Assembly (NCBI GenBank): GCA_036245525.1
Contig: BTPG01000004.1
Location: forward strand, 163,251,025 to 163,315,024
DNA: 64,000 bases
DNA from: Semisulcospira habei
Lineage: Eukaryota; Mollusca; Gastropoda; Semisulcospiridae
Direction: 5' to 3'
The translations under genes were made by a program, and so were the position numbers. Below the pieces are notes generated by a model. It made no database searches. It was not told where the DNA came from and saw only the letters and a list, made by a program, of their open reading frames with translations. Of this stretch, positions 52,549 through 63,752 are shown piece after piece (position 1 is the first letter of the stretch; every line of letters begins with the position of its first letter).

Positions 52549-53006
52549 GATCTGTCTCCTGAATTGTACTGCAGTCCTCAGAGGATATTTCATACCTCGG
52601 GCACAATGAGTTAATGTAAAACAAAATTAACTATATTTGTGTCTTATCGTGTGTGGTAGATCATGGACCACTTCAACCGATACCAGTTTAACAATAAAAT
52701 AACTATAAAAAAAAAAAAAATAGAGTCCTGTCACTTCCAATTTTGTTTTTACCTAAAGCCGTAAAGGAATATTAGTAAAATGGTGCTTCAGTGAGCTGAA
52801 ATATAAAAATAAGTAAAAAGTTGTCGCAGTAACTTTGAACGTTTCTGTGTTGTCTTGTAGTCATCTTGGTTCTTGTACATGTATGCCAAACTATGGCTAT
52901 TTCTGACCTAGTCACACATACAATTACATTTACACACTGGGACGGTCAGTTTCCATGACCTACCAAGTGGGCACAGAACCAAAAACAACATTGATACGGT
53001 ACCCAC

Positions 53007-53197
53007 CGGGCATCAAGAAATCTGGAACGAAGGATCATTACAGCTTCACATGTGCTCTGTTTCAGCTGCATTTCAATAGCAGAGAACTTTTTGCGGATGA
53101 TAGCCACCATACGTTCAATCTCTTTGGGTGCAATGGGCCGCGTGCGACTCTGCTCTCTTAAGAGGTTGACAACATGGGTGGTGAACTCATTACACGC
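53007..53197 (-). CDS. PBX/extradenticle exon: PBC domain to homeodomain arm
   Basis: After the acceptor CAG the exon reads [20 protein letters not shown], then [20 protein letters not shown] and [20 protein letters not shown], ending LDA plus two bases of Arg. It closes at a GTGGGT donor. This is the highly conserved C-terminal PBC region that binds MEIS/Prep-type partners and precedes the homeodomain. The exon is 191 bp, in phase with 54278-54522 and with each of the three helix 1-2 exons. Its polypyrimidine tract is cut short by a SINE-like sequence 16 bases upstream (in gene sense). Confidence 0.95.
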
Positions 53198-53212
53198 CTG
53201 AAAAAAAAAAAG

Positions 53213-53421
53213 GACTGAGAAGATTGCTTACGTCCGCAGCGACAGGCTTCCAGACGTGCTGCGCAAATGAGAAAGACTGAAGAAGCGACAGGAGAGATTT
53301 CAAGAAAAACATGATGGCAGAAGACGAATACAACCCCAAGAGTAGACCCACCTTGCAGGGTTAGACAGGTGACCTGAACTAAAGTGACAACGCACCAGTC
53401 CCTAGGCAGACCCGGTGGGGC
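53213..53421 (-). mobile_element. Diverged SINE-like copy S6 next to a PBX splice acceptor
   Basis: It keeps the family landmarks in order: ATTGCTTACGTCCGCAGCGACAGGC, then a GTAGACCCACC block, then CCAGTCCCTAGGCAGACCCGGTGGGG-type text. It has many indels and is older than the other copies. Its flanks GAAAAAAAAAAAGGAC and GAAAAAAAAAAAAGAC look like a duplicated copy of the exon's own polypyrimidine tract. Confidence 0.6.
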
Positions 53422-53434
53422 GAAAAAAAAAAAA

Positions 53435-54277
53435 GACAAAAATGGCACTTGCAAGGCTTCCAATCAGATAATAATACATGCACCACCACCACCCCCCCCC
53501 CCCCCCCCCCCCCCCAATTTTAAAGTGGTACAACCGAATGTTAATGAGGGTTCCTTTCACAACGAGTTGAGCACAGGAAAATGACTGCTTACCAATAGCA
53601 AGATTAATAAATACTGATGTCAGTGACACGCAACACCTTACCCTCCCCCCCCCCCCCCACCCCCTCCCCACAGGAGACCCATCGTCCAGCAGTTCATACA
53701 GCTGAAAATAAATCTGGTGCCAGCAAACAGCTGTTTCTAAATAAATTTGGCGGTGAAAGGGTTAACAAGAAAACAATCTAGGTCCCTTATTATTACTGTG
53801 GTGGTGGTAGGGATGGATGCGAGTGTGTAAGGGGGCGACTTATGAGGTGGAGCTATACATACATGTGTATACTGTTTTAGTTTAAGTACTTTAACTATCT
53901 TAAACGTATTTATAGTTAACTTATTTACTGCAGATTTAGTCATTGTCTTTATGATACTCATTTGTTAACATGTGCTTTTTTTAATATTGTGAAGCCAGAG
54001 AAAAATTTCTAATTTGGTTAGAAAAGGTCTGAATTGACTTTGAAAAAAAAAGCGGAAATTAAAAAGGTGCAAGAAATTATACACGGAAACAGTAGTAGTA
54101 GTATAGTAAATAGAGCGGAAAATCGGCGAGATTACCGAGGAAATCCTCGAAACGGCAGAACAATTCAGACCTTTGTAGAATAAATTATTTTGAATTCAAT
54201 TGAAATTATACTATAATACATCCAATTTTCTTTTGCAGAGATCATAAATCATAAAACATGTCAGTCAGTGTGTGCAC
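53435..54277. other. PBX intron with poly(C) tracts
   Basis: Short intron between the two PBC exons. It holds C-rich homopolymer runs near 53490-53514 and 53644-53667; nothing else is recognised. Confidence 0.4.
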
Positions 54278-54522
54278 CTGTTCATATTTTTCCAGCTCTG
54301 TGTGGTAGATTTGTCTGATCTGCGCCAGCTTGGCACGATAATCTGAGTGTTCAATAGCACTCTCAGGCTGGCCCCCTGAGGCAGCAGCAGTGGCACTGGC
54401 AGCAGCTGACGACCCACCCCCCTTCTCTGGCCCCGCTACCCCCTCTGCTATCAGCATGTTGTCCAGCCGCATCAGCTGGGGATCTGGGGGCTCCTCCTCC
54501 TGTGTGTTACGTATGCTCAACA
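54278..54522 (-). CDS. PBX/extradenticle exon: PBC domain, N-terminal half
   Basis: A 245-bp exon between the acceptor TTGCAG and the donor CAG|GTGCAC. It reads [35 protein letters not shown], then an Ala/Ser-rich linker, and [20 protein letters not shown] ending KYEQ. [23 protein letters not shown] and [25 protein letters not shown] are invariant PBC-domain blocks. The Ala-rich linker is the usual variable stretch between PBC-A and PBC-B. The first exon(s) with the start codon were not found and probably lie beyond 64 kb. Confidence 0.95.
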
Positions 54523-55289
54523 CTGCAAGTCAAACAAGAACAGCAAAGCACACATACATGACTTATACGGTCAAGAGTACAATTGAATGTCCAAATGGTG
54601 TCACAAGCACCCTGCATTTTCAAAAGCAAAATAAATTTTATAATTCATTATGAATTAATTTATATGAATTGATGTACCTTTGCAGACATAAACAGTAGCA
54701 CTACGGGCCTGTGGAGGTGCTACAGAAGACCACAGATTTCATTTTGAGAGCCAAACTCCAAGTGTGATGGCGTTCGAGAAGAAGAAGAAGAACAGTAGCA
54801 CGAGGTAATTTTTCTATGTTATTTGCAGTTTTCTGGCAAAAAAATCATTTACATTCATGAGATTGAACATAACTTTATGCCTTCACAAAAATATTTTTTG
54901 TCTCACAAGGGCAAATCACAAAATCTTGGGAAAAAATGAGTCTGCATATCAATCCCACCAACAAGCTCAGCCATTATGTCCAACTGTGATGTTTATGTGA
55001 TTTTCCTGCAGGACTGTTGCAACTTTTCAAGTGTTTGTACATAACTTTACAACTTTTAATATAAATTACATGCAGGAAAAATATCTTAAAATTATTCAAC
55101 AAAAGACTCTAAAGAAGATTTTATCACCAAGCCTGCTTTCACCTATAAGCAGTGTGCATGCTGTTGTGGTAAAATTTCATTTTTTAGTCCATCATAGTAA
55201 CATTAACAGTAGCAAAAATACAGTAAACAGGAAGATTGACAGTTTCATCATGAAATGGATATGTAAAAAAATAATGAAATTGTGTGTTT

Positions 55290-55398
55290 AACTCTTTTGA
55301 GACCTGCCGCATCTGGATTCGCAGCGTAAAGCATTTCAACAGCAGAGAATAGCAGAGTAAAGCCACGAATCTGGATGCGGCACGCCTCGAAAGAGTTA
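55290..55398. repeat. Foldback element F3, copy 2
   Basis: Outer arms TTAACTCTTTTGAGACCTGC and GCACGCCTCGAAAGAGTTAA pair with few mismatches. CGCATCTGGATTCG and CGAATCTGGATGCG also pair. It is the same design as the element at 49628-49710. Confidence 0.7.
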
Positions 55399-55506
55399 AA
55401 CATAAGATGATGTCACTAGACCAGCATTTTTAAACACAAAAGTAAAGGTTGCGAGTTATGAAATGCAGCCTTGACAGCTGTTTGTTATGATACATATTAA
55501 GATAGT

Positions 55507-55665
55507 TACACGTTTAGGGCTTAACGTCTTTTGTCCACCAGGAAGGTGATTTCAGAGACGGGGCACCGAAAAGAGGCCTGTACAAATTTTGACCCCAGCT
55601 GGGTTCGAACCCACAACCATTTGGTCAAGAGTCGAACGCTCAACCAACGAACCACCCAGCTCCCC
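55507..55665 (-). mobile_element. tRNA-derived SINE, 159 bp
   Basis: On the minus strand it reads GGGGAGCTGGGTGGTTCG, then TGGTTGAGCG (A-box-like) and GGGTTCGAACCC (B box), the internal RNA polymerase III promoter of a tRNA-like head. The 3' end contains GACGTTAAGCCCTAAACG. Perfect 12-bp duplications TATTAAGATAGT flank it at 55495-55506 and 55666-55677. It landed in the first unit of the 59-bp tandem array. Confidence 0.85.
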
Positions 55666-55677
55666 TATTAAGATAGT

Positions 55678-56185
55678 GCATGTATAAAGGTTACTGCACA
55701 AATCTCAGTGATACATGTGCATGTATAAAGGTTAGTGCACAAATCTCAGTGTTTCATATGATACATGTGCATGTATAAAGGTTAGTGCACAAATCTCAGT
55801 TTTTCTTATGATACATATTATGATATGCATGCATAAAGGTTACTGCACAAATCTCAGTGTTTCTTACGATACATATTATATATGTGTATAAAGGTTACTT
55901 CACAAATCTCAGTGTTTCTTATGATACATATTAAGATAGTGCGTGTATAAAGGTTACTTCACAAATCTCAGTGTTTCTTACGATACATATTAAGATAGTG
56001 CGTGTATAAAGGTTACTTCACAAATCTCAGTGTTTCTTATGATACATATTCAGATAGTGCGTGTATAAAGGTTACTTCACAAATCTCAGTGTTTCTTACG
56101 ATACATATTAAGATAGTGAGTGTATAAAGGTTACTTCACAAATCTCAGTGTTTCTTATGATACATATTAAGAATAAGATAGTGTA
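55678..56185. repeat. 59-bp tandem repeat, about nine units
   Basis: Units built on GATACATATTAAGATAGTGC, GTGTATAAAGGTTACTTCAC and AAATCTCAGTGTTTCTTA. The first two units are shortened and one unit near 55811 is rearranged. The array begins left of the SINE, at about 55489. Confidence 0.85.
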
Positions 56186-56999
56186 TGTACAAATCTCAAT
56201 GCACAATGGGAAATGTAATCATTGTTGCATCAACGTAGCATGACATGATGCAGTATTAATTAACTATTATGTTCATGAGAAATAGCTGCTAAATTATCTT
56301 ATTTTCCAGTCACTAGCATATTAATTATAGGTCTTCAAATTCATATTTTTATACATTTATCTAGTTTAACTTAGTTATCTTACCTACTTTATTGCAGGAA
56401 CTGAAATTGGTGTTTGTTCAAACTTTACACAGCACACATTATGTACTTTCAAACTTTACACAGAGCACATGATGTACTTTTCAAACATTACAAAGCACAC
56501 ATGATGTACTTACTGTGTAAAGTTATATTCAAACAAAAAACAAAGAAATACTTATCCTAGCATGTGTCACGTTATTTATAATAATATTAATATTAAAAAA
56601 AATTAAACAGCATTTTTTCAGCTATTGGGAGCTTATTTTTACATAAATCATTTCAGCTACTGAGAGCTCTTTTTTATAGTGAAACTTGTGATTTTAGGTG
56701 ATACATAAATTATTTTGACTTAACACCATTATTTTTTTTTCTATCGTATTGAAAATACGGTAGACTTTGAAATGGGGCTGGCCGTACGCAATAACATAGG
56801 CTGGCTGTAAAAGTGTAGTATCAAGATAAAATTACGTCAGATCGAGCTATGCTAGCATTGCTGTTGAACACAGATCTAGCGCCAAGGCACCGTATGTGTG
56901 TGTGTGTGTATGACAGGATAAGCTTGAAACTTTAGGATACTGTCTTTAAAAGAATTATCTTAAGGCAGCTTTTGATTTCTTAATTAGTTTACACTTTAT

Positions 57000-57149
57000 A
57001 AGATTATTGAGAAAATGACCATTTCACAAAAACCGGTTGATCCGCATTAGAGTCCATAATTTTTCATATTCTTGCGAGATATTTTGCATACTTTAGCTTG
57101 ATTAAAGGAAGACATTGAATGAGTTCATTAGCCAGCATTGTACCTGTCC
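57000..57149. repeat. Dispersed repeat R1, copy 2, left part
   Basis: Matches 51170-51330 (GGTTGATCCGCATT, GAGTCCATAATTTTT, ATTGAATGAGTTC) until the LINE insertion. The repeat resumes after 57775 with CCTGTTCAACTTTTTGAATG. Confidence 0.6.
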
Positions 57150-57772
57150 TCCTCACCACCCTGCTGTATGGTTCCGAGTCCTGGGCCCTCTACCGCAGCC
57201 AACTACGACTCCTCGAACGCTTCCACCAGCGCTGCCTACGTACCATCCTGGGCATTCACTGGAGTGACTATGTCACCAACGTCGAGGTCCTTGAACAGGC
57301 TGAAACTGTGAGCATCGAGGCTTTGCTGCTGCGGACACAGCTCCGCTGGGCGGGGCATGTCTCCAGGATGGAGGATCATCGCCTACCAAAGATCACACTG
57401 TTCGGCGAGCTTGCTACTGGACACCGTGACAGAGGGGCACCAAAGAAGAGATACAAAGACTGTCTCAAGAAGTCACTTAGTGCCTGCCAAATCGACCACC
57501 ACCAGTGGTCTTCGCTTGCTGCTGACCGTGACACCTGGCGCTCCACCATTTACAAGGCAGCTGTCTCCTTTGAGGACTCTCACAGAGCTAGCCTTAAGGA
57601 CAAGCGGCTCAGGAGAAAAAACAGAGATGCCGCAGCTCAGAACCCTGGCCATACCTTCCCCTGCAGCCACTGCGGTCGAACCTGCCTGTCTCGGATTGGC
57701 CTCCGCAGCCACGAACAAGCCTGCAGACGTCGTGGTCAACTCCTATAAAATCTTCGTTCGCGAAGTCAAGCC
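57150..57772 (+). mobile_element. Second LINE copy, strongly 5'-truncated
   Basis: Corresponds to 6703-7329 of the long LINE with about four substitutions in 620 bp (for example near 57238 and 57396). It keeps the last 200 codons of the ORF, including GSESWAL and the C2H2 finger, and the same hairpin 3' end. ACCTGT at 57142-57147 and 57780-57786 is the probable target duplication. The reading frame open at its left end is borrowed from flanking DNA. Confidence 0.9.
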
Positions 57773-57789
57773 AAGAGAGGGACCTGTTC

Positions 57790-58119
57790 AACTTTTTGAA
57801 TGATAATCAATTTATTTTTGAAAATTTTTAACCCTCATTTCACTCACACCAAAGAGTCAAGCCTGGAAGAGGCTGCGTGGAAGTCCCGTCTTGCATGTCT
57901 TTCACAACTCAGACAATGAACACTAAAGTGTTACACAATGTTCCTAACTGACACAAAGCATGAAAAGTCAGTGTTATACATGTGTATGGGTTGAAGCAAT
58001 GCTCTCCCTTTCTGACAATTTGCGTTAAGAAGACAGTCTATCCATATTTGTCATGTCCCCAAATGTATTGCGGAAAAAGTGGGAAAATGCATACAGTATA
58101 GAAAAGGCTCTGTGGACAT
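57790..58119. repeat. Dispersed repeat R1, copy 2, middle part
   Basis: Resumes the R1 text with AGTCAAGCCTGGAAGAGGCTGCGTG, weakly similar to 51400-51470. Contains no gene. Confidence 0.5.
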
Positions 58120-58124
58120 GGGTC

Positions 58125-58986
58125 TGTTACGTGGTGGAGTTGTAGTCGAAGTAGGATAAACACACCAGACACACACACGTAAGAGTTCTTTAAAGTAAAC
58201 CTCGTTCAGCTGCAATCCGTCACACGTGGCTTAAGGATATAGACAATACTGGAGTAACAGTTCCAACAATATTTAATTCAGCGATGCGATATCCACACAG
58301 TAATGCACTTTCAAATGCACAAACTACTGAATACAAAGTCTCTTCTGCTATGTCCACACTACGACTCAAAGTTTCTCATACACCGCGTCTCTCGCAATAA
58401 ACTGCTTGTCTCTACAACTGACAAAGCAAGACAATGTACTCACGGGCTTTCCCAGCGCCCTCCTTATATACACTATTAAAATCTAGAATCTTCTACAGAA
58501 ATCATATAACTCAACCAATCAGAACGAAACGCGCAGCCGAAACTCATTAACATAAACTTTCCAGAAACAAAATATCAGGCTACAAAACACGGCTGCTCAC
58601 TTCAGCTCTAAATTCTAACATATAATTAAGACACATAAAAGTATGGTATCCCTACCTATGATAGCTCAAAAAGGTACGATGATCATTCACCAAACAAAGT
58701 AAAAGCTGCTCACTTCACGCGCACAATGAAAACAAAAAGTAGCAGAAAATGTTGCGATGTCAACCGACGTGACACTTACGAGGCCACTAGACAGTGCGAC
58801 CCTTCTACATAACAACGCACCGGACTAAACACAACAAAACGAAATCGGCTCTACTCACGAACAAAAGAAAAAGTTACTAAAAAAAAACACGAAATCATAA
58901 CCGTGATAGCTCAAATAAACAACATATCGTTACCTACGAATAACACATGTACGCTCTCACAGGATAACACAACCACAATCGTAACA
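58125..58986. mobile_element. Solo LTR, 862 bp
   Basis: It begins TGTTACG and ends CGTAACA, the TG...CA inverted ends of long terminal repeats. It is flanked by a perfect 5-bp duplication GGGTC at 58120-58124 and 58987-58991. It has no internal coding region, so it is a solo LTR left by recombination between two LTRs. An AATAAA at about 58394 and a TATATA at about 58464 are present; orientation is not settled. The superfamily was not determined. Confidence 0.7.
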
Positions 58987-58991
58987 GGGTC

Positions 58992-59290
58992 ATCCGATCT
59001 TCTTCTTCAGAAATGCCGTATCTACGTCAGCCCACAGAACGTCAGCTCACAGAATGGAATGTATAACCGCACCATCTGTGTCAGTGTTTGTGCGGATCAG
59101 GTGGAGGGGGAGGGGGGAGGAAGGGGGGGGGGAAGGGGGAGGGGGGAGGGTTGTTTATGGTGCAGAGAGATGAATCAAAAGGATAAGCTTTAAAAATAGT
59201 AACAACTCAGAATGTGCCTAAAGAAAATCGTATGTGAGCTCAAAACAATATGGTAGATTTGGGGATGTTTTAAAATATCAAGGTCTTGTC
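58992..59290. repeat. Dispersed repeat R1, copy 2, right part
   Basis: Matches 51560-51740 (CTTCTTCAGAA, then AGCTTTAAAAATA, then ACAACTC-GAATGT). It includes a G-rich low-complexity run at about 59100-59150. Confidence 0.5.
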
Positions 59291-60087
59291 TAAATATAGT
59301 CCTACTATAGTCTTATTGCTTAATAAGTTTATCTATTAAGTTTGTTGGATTGCCATTTACACCAAAAATGTAGATGCCTACTGTAAACCTCATAATGGGT
59401 TTCTTCCATATATCACCTATGCATCCTCTTCAAAACCTTAATACACATCACTACACCAGCTGTCCTCAGCAAAAACAGCAGATTAGTAGAGATGCATGAG
59501 TGCCTAGACTGTTTGAACATAACACGACATTTACACCATAGAGCCGCTGAGCAGGCATCAGTATGCTTTCACGCTGACCCTTATTCTTGTGTCCCTCAGG
59601 CTGCTACCCTTTTCAACAGTAGTATCAGTAGACAGTTTTCTGTCAACATGCTTTAGTTCTTTAGTGCTAGCCCATTCAGTAGTTCACTACAACACTGCCA
59701 ACACCAGAAGCACATGGGGTATACGCCACAAGTGCAGTGATGTCGTTTTCGTTGGCAAATCGGCCATTCACCGATAAAATTCCAAAATGTCCGAAAGAGT
59801 GACGTTCTGATCGGCCCACTGTCCTCAGGTTTTACGCCTCATTCGGCCACCCTTTGTCCGTTTTTTGTTTGCTTGTCTCATATCTGTTTCGTTATTATTG
59901 CTTCTGGCCATATTAATTTCCTATTGGATAAATAAAGGTGTTATGAGTTACGAGTTATTGTCGAGCATCGCGTATTGGAAGCGCCAAGCAGACGACAAAT
60001 GCATCAGCAGAGAGAGAGAGAGAGAGAGAGAGTAATTCCCCTTGTTGCTAACGGCTTGCTTCCAGCATTACCATTTTCGTTTTCAAA
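59291..60087. other. Non-coding stretch before the second hAT gene
   Basis: No gene recognised. A (GA)n run lies at about 60008-60031. The left end of the second hAT element should be here, but no terminal repeat was found. Confidence 0.4.
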
Positions 60088-62831
60088 ATGCCACCGAAAA
60101 AGAAACCAAAACTTATCAGTGGCCAGCGCTTCCTCTCATTTGGTGTTGGTGAGAAAGAAAAGGAGAAAGAGAGTGGAACAACCTCTCAGACTCTGTGACA
60201 AATCAAAGTGATGCAGCGCCATCGACATTGGACTCGACTTATACTGAAAGTGAAAGTGCCGCTTCCAGTTCCACCACACTACGAGCTAAGGAAACTGGAA
60301 AATCTGCTGCCGCCCGTGGGTTTCAAGAGAAATGGAAGGCTCACCACCCTTGGCTCAGCTATGATGGCAAGGCCATGTTTTGCACAGTGTGCAAAAATGC
60401 TGGTTGCAAGAATGTCTTCACTCACTCAGGCTGTCGGAACTTCAAATCATCCGCCCTTACAGATCACATTAAAGGAAAGGATCACAAGAATGCTCTGCTG
60501 GTGCCAGCCCAACAGCAGAACCAGGAAGTCATGTCTGAAAAGCTGCTGAGTGACACACAAAAACGCATCTTGACAAGGCTTAAAGTTATGAACTGGCTTG
60601 TGAAGGAGGGTCTCCCTATCTCAAAATTCTAGTCTCTTCTCACTCGTTTGACAGAACTGAACACACCAGATGTGCTGATGCAGTCTTCTGAGAGCCAGGC
60701 CAAACCTTCATCTAGCCTCTACTCCTCTAGGTGGAGTGGCGTGGAGTTCTTCGAAGCTCTCTCTACTGTGGCTGAAGAAGAAGTGAAAGAAAAACTGCAA
60801 TCTTCTCCTTATGTCACTGTGCTTGCTGACGAGTCAACAGACATAGCAGTGAAGAAGAGGCTAGTCATCTATGCTCAGATAACAGACCCAGTCACCGTAC
60901 AGCCATCAACTCTGTTCATCACAGATGTCACTCTCACAATGTTTATGTTTTCATTTTTAATTTTTACACTGTCTTAAGAATAATTGATTTGTTTAAATTT
61001 GTTTATTGTCTTAATTCTTTTATAAATTTGAGGTAATTTAAATTATAATCATTACTGAAAGAGTGATGTGTGCCCTTTTTATGTGTTAGTGTAGGTCAAG
61101 CTATTGCTTCAGAAATCTTTCACCAGTTGAAATCCAGGGGAGTGGAAGCACAGAAGATCATGGGCCTGGGATCCGATGGAGCCAGCGTGATGACAGGGAA
61201 AAAGGAAGGTGTGGCAGGTGTGATGAAGAGGGCAAGCCCTCATGTTGTCAATGTGCATTGTGTTGCGCACAGATTCAATTTATGTACAAGCCAAGCCGCT
61301 GCTGATGTCAAGATGCTCGATGACTTTCAGAAGATTCTCTGTGACCTGTTCTACTACTTCAAGCAGTCTGCAACTCGGTGTGAAAACCTCAAGTCCATTC
61401 AGACGATTCTGGGGTCTCCAATTCTCAAGGTGAAGAAGGTGCATGGAGTCCGGTGGCTCTCCTTCTTCGATGCCTTACAGACCGTCTTCAGGACACTGGA
61501 GCCACTGCTGACCTACTTAGATGACCAGTCTAAGCAGAAGGACCCCCAAGGCAGCAGGATTATGGAACAAGGTTTAAATAACTATTTCATAACTGCCATG
61601 ATATTACTCAGTAAAATTTTATAATATTATAATTTATTCAGCTGATGTTTTTTTTCCCTTCAAATTAATAATAGAAAAAAAATAAACGGGGGTTAAGGGG
61701 TTTGGGGATTGTACTATACAAAATATTTTATAGTGGCTTGTATGTGGTTTGCAGATCGCTACAGAGAAGTTCATTTCACTGCTGTACATCTTGATGGACA
61801 TCATTCCAGCTGTTGGGGAAACTCAACCTCTTCTTCCAAAAGGAGAATGTTGATGTTGCCTTGATCAAGGTATTTTATTTTGGCAAATTTATGGTATCAG
61901 CTGAGTCATACACAGATAAAGGGAGAGAAGCAGTTCTGAAACCAGTTACCACACTTTTCTTTTTCTTCTCAGTCTCTGTATTTATATTAATTATTTATTA
62001 TTATTATTATTATTTACTTAGTCAGGTGAATGTAGACCACTGCACCAGTGATCTCAAGAAGCTCTTGGAAAATGACGGCTGTCATCAAATGATGCTCAGA
62101 GATGCCTTGGACTTGGACAGTCATATTTACAAAGGAGCCAAGGGAGAGTATGCTTTGTCTAGTTGTCCTGCTGAGCATGTCGTTAGTGCCAAGACCAAGT
62201 TTATTCAGCAACTCATTGAGAATATAAAAAGCAGGTACTACTACTACTACTACTACTAATAATAATAATAATATTTTTAACATAACAAACATATTTCTTT
62301 TAATTAAAGGTTTCCAGATGATGACTTGCTGGCAGCCTTTGGAGTGATGGGAATGAGACCCCTGACTGTATTGACAGCTTCAGACCTTGAAACTTGGGGA
62401 AACGAAGACATCAAGAGATTGACTGATTATTACGGCCAGGATCAAACCCACAAGTTCACTGTCCTTGACGAAGACGGTAACAAAGTTGAAAAGTCAACAA
62501 CATCTGCAGCCCTTCTCTGTGCAGAAGCTGCTCAGTCTGAGTGGATGGACCTCAAGAAGACTGTTGTGGCACAGAGGTACCCCAAAGATGACACAGCCAA
62601 ATTGTGGCAACTCTTTGCCCAGTATCACATGGAGGAGTTCCCAGCATGATGAAACTGGCACATCTGGCCCTCTCCAGCCCTGTCCACACAGCAGAACACC
62701 TGACAGCACTGAGAAACAGGCTTACACCTGAAAATCAGGACATGCCCTTGAGAGTCGAGCTGCATCAGGGAAGCATTGACTCCTACAAAGCACTATCTGT
62801 ATGGGAGAAGGCTAAACTCAGAAAGGTTTAA
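60088..62831 (+). pseudogene. Degenerate hAT transposase gene (TTF zinc-finger, ZNF862/C17orf113-like)
   Basis: It starts with MPPKKKPKLISGQRFLSFG at 60088. Next is a TTF-type zinc finger (WLSYDGKAMFCTVCKNAG and a later H...H pair). The first catalytic Asp region is VTVLADESTDIAVKKRL; the second is IMGLGSDGASVMTG, followed by NVHCVAHRFNL. VRWLSFFDAL comes next. The C-terminal remnant LAHLALSSPVHTAE lacks the usual hAT dimerisation text. Plausible introns lie near 60930-61090, 61570-61755, 61870-62030 and 62234-62310. Lesions are a frame change near 60185, an in-frame TAG at 60630-60632, an extra base near 61815 and a frame change near 62640. AATAAA follows at about 62975. Confidence 0.8.
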
Positions 62832-63430
62832 AGTGTAAACCATGAAGCCCGTCTTCAGAGATTGAGGGACATTACTAGTCATGTCAGATGTCATGCCAGT
62901 ACAATTTTTTGTTTTATGTGTTAATTGAATGCCATTCTAGTCATTTCATTAAGTTTCATGCTGTTTTGTTGTTAATAAATGTAAATAAACATTTTTCTTC
63001 AGTGTTCTGTGTGTGGTATTAGTTGCAACATTTGCAACATTTTTGTAAGTCGAAATGGCCTATGCTGAAAATTTCTAGCAACATCACTGCAAGTGTTATG
63101 ATGACAGGAGTGTTGTAAAGGTACTTGTACATCTGTTAAAGTTCATTACCTTAAAAAAGAGTTATAGTTTATTTAAAAGTACACAAGACAATCGATTACA
63201 CAATTAAAAGTACACAAGACAATTGAAAGCAACTACATGTTCTTCTTAAAATAAAAACAGCACGCTGATCCTGGACAGATGCAATCAGTAGTACATTTGT
63301 ACAATGTAGTTCAAAAGACATTTTGAACAGGTGTGTCTTTAACCCATATCATACTGAGGCTAAAAACTTCAAATTTGCACACTGCCATATAATGCAAGCT
63401 ACATTATAGTACTTCAGATAAGTATAGACC
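62832..63430. other. Non-coding stretch after the second hAT gene
   Basis: Polyadenylation-type signals near 62975; nothing else recognised. Confidence 0.4.
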
Positions 63431-63437
63431 AATGGCT

Positions 63438-63472
63438 TTAGTTCAAGGGTGGTGTACAACCCTTGAACTATT
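63438..63472. repeat. Foldback element F1, collapsed copy
   Basis: TAGTTCAAGGGTGGTGTACA runs directly into ACCCTTGAACTA. The outer arms of F1 are present but the inner stem and loop are missing. The sequence after it, AAATTTATTTCA, is shared with the F1 copy at 9.9 kb, so this is an internally deleted derivative. Confidence 0.65.
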
Positions 63473-63752
63473 ATAGTCAAATTTATTTCACACATTGGTG
63501 TATTCCAAATGATAAGGATTAAGTTGTGCTTTGAAACAATGAAAGAAGATAGAGACTGACAATGTGACAATGACACAGCTCAAGTGGGCTGTTCCAAACT
63601 GTTGGGGCTTGAAAACAAAAAGATCTTTGACCAAAGTCTGCGAGTTTTATTTTTGGGACAGCAAGATGATGATCAGCACTAGATTAGTGGCATTGTTCTG
63701 TACTTCCTGCAGTCGACCAAACTGGTCAGCAGCAATGCCAGCCAGTGTTAAA

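Noticed and set aside
57119..57149. Apparent N-terminus of the second LINE frame
   Set aside because: The codons come from dispersed repeat R1 and are in frame by chance; the LINE part begins at about 57150.
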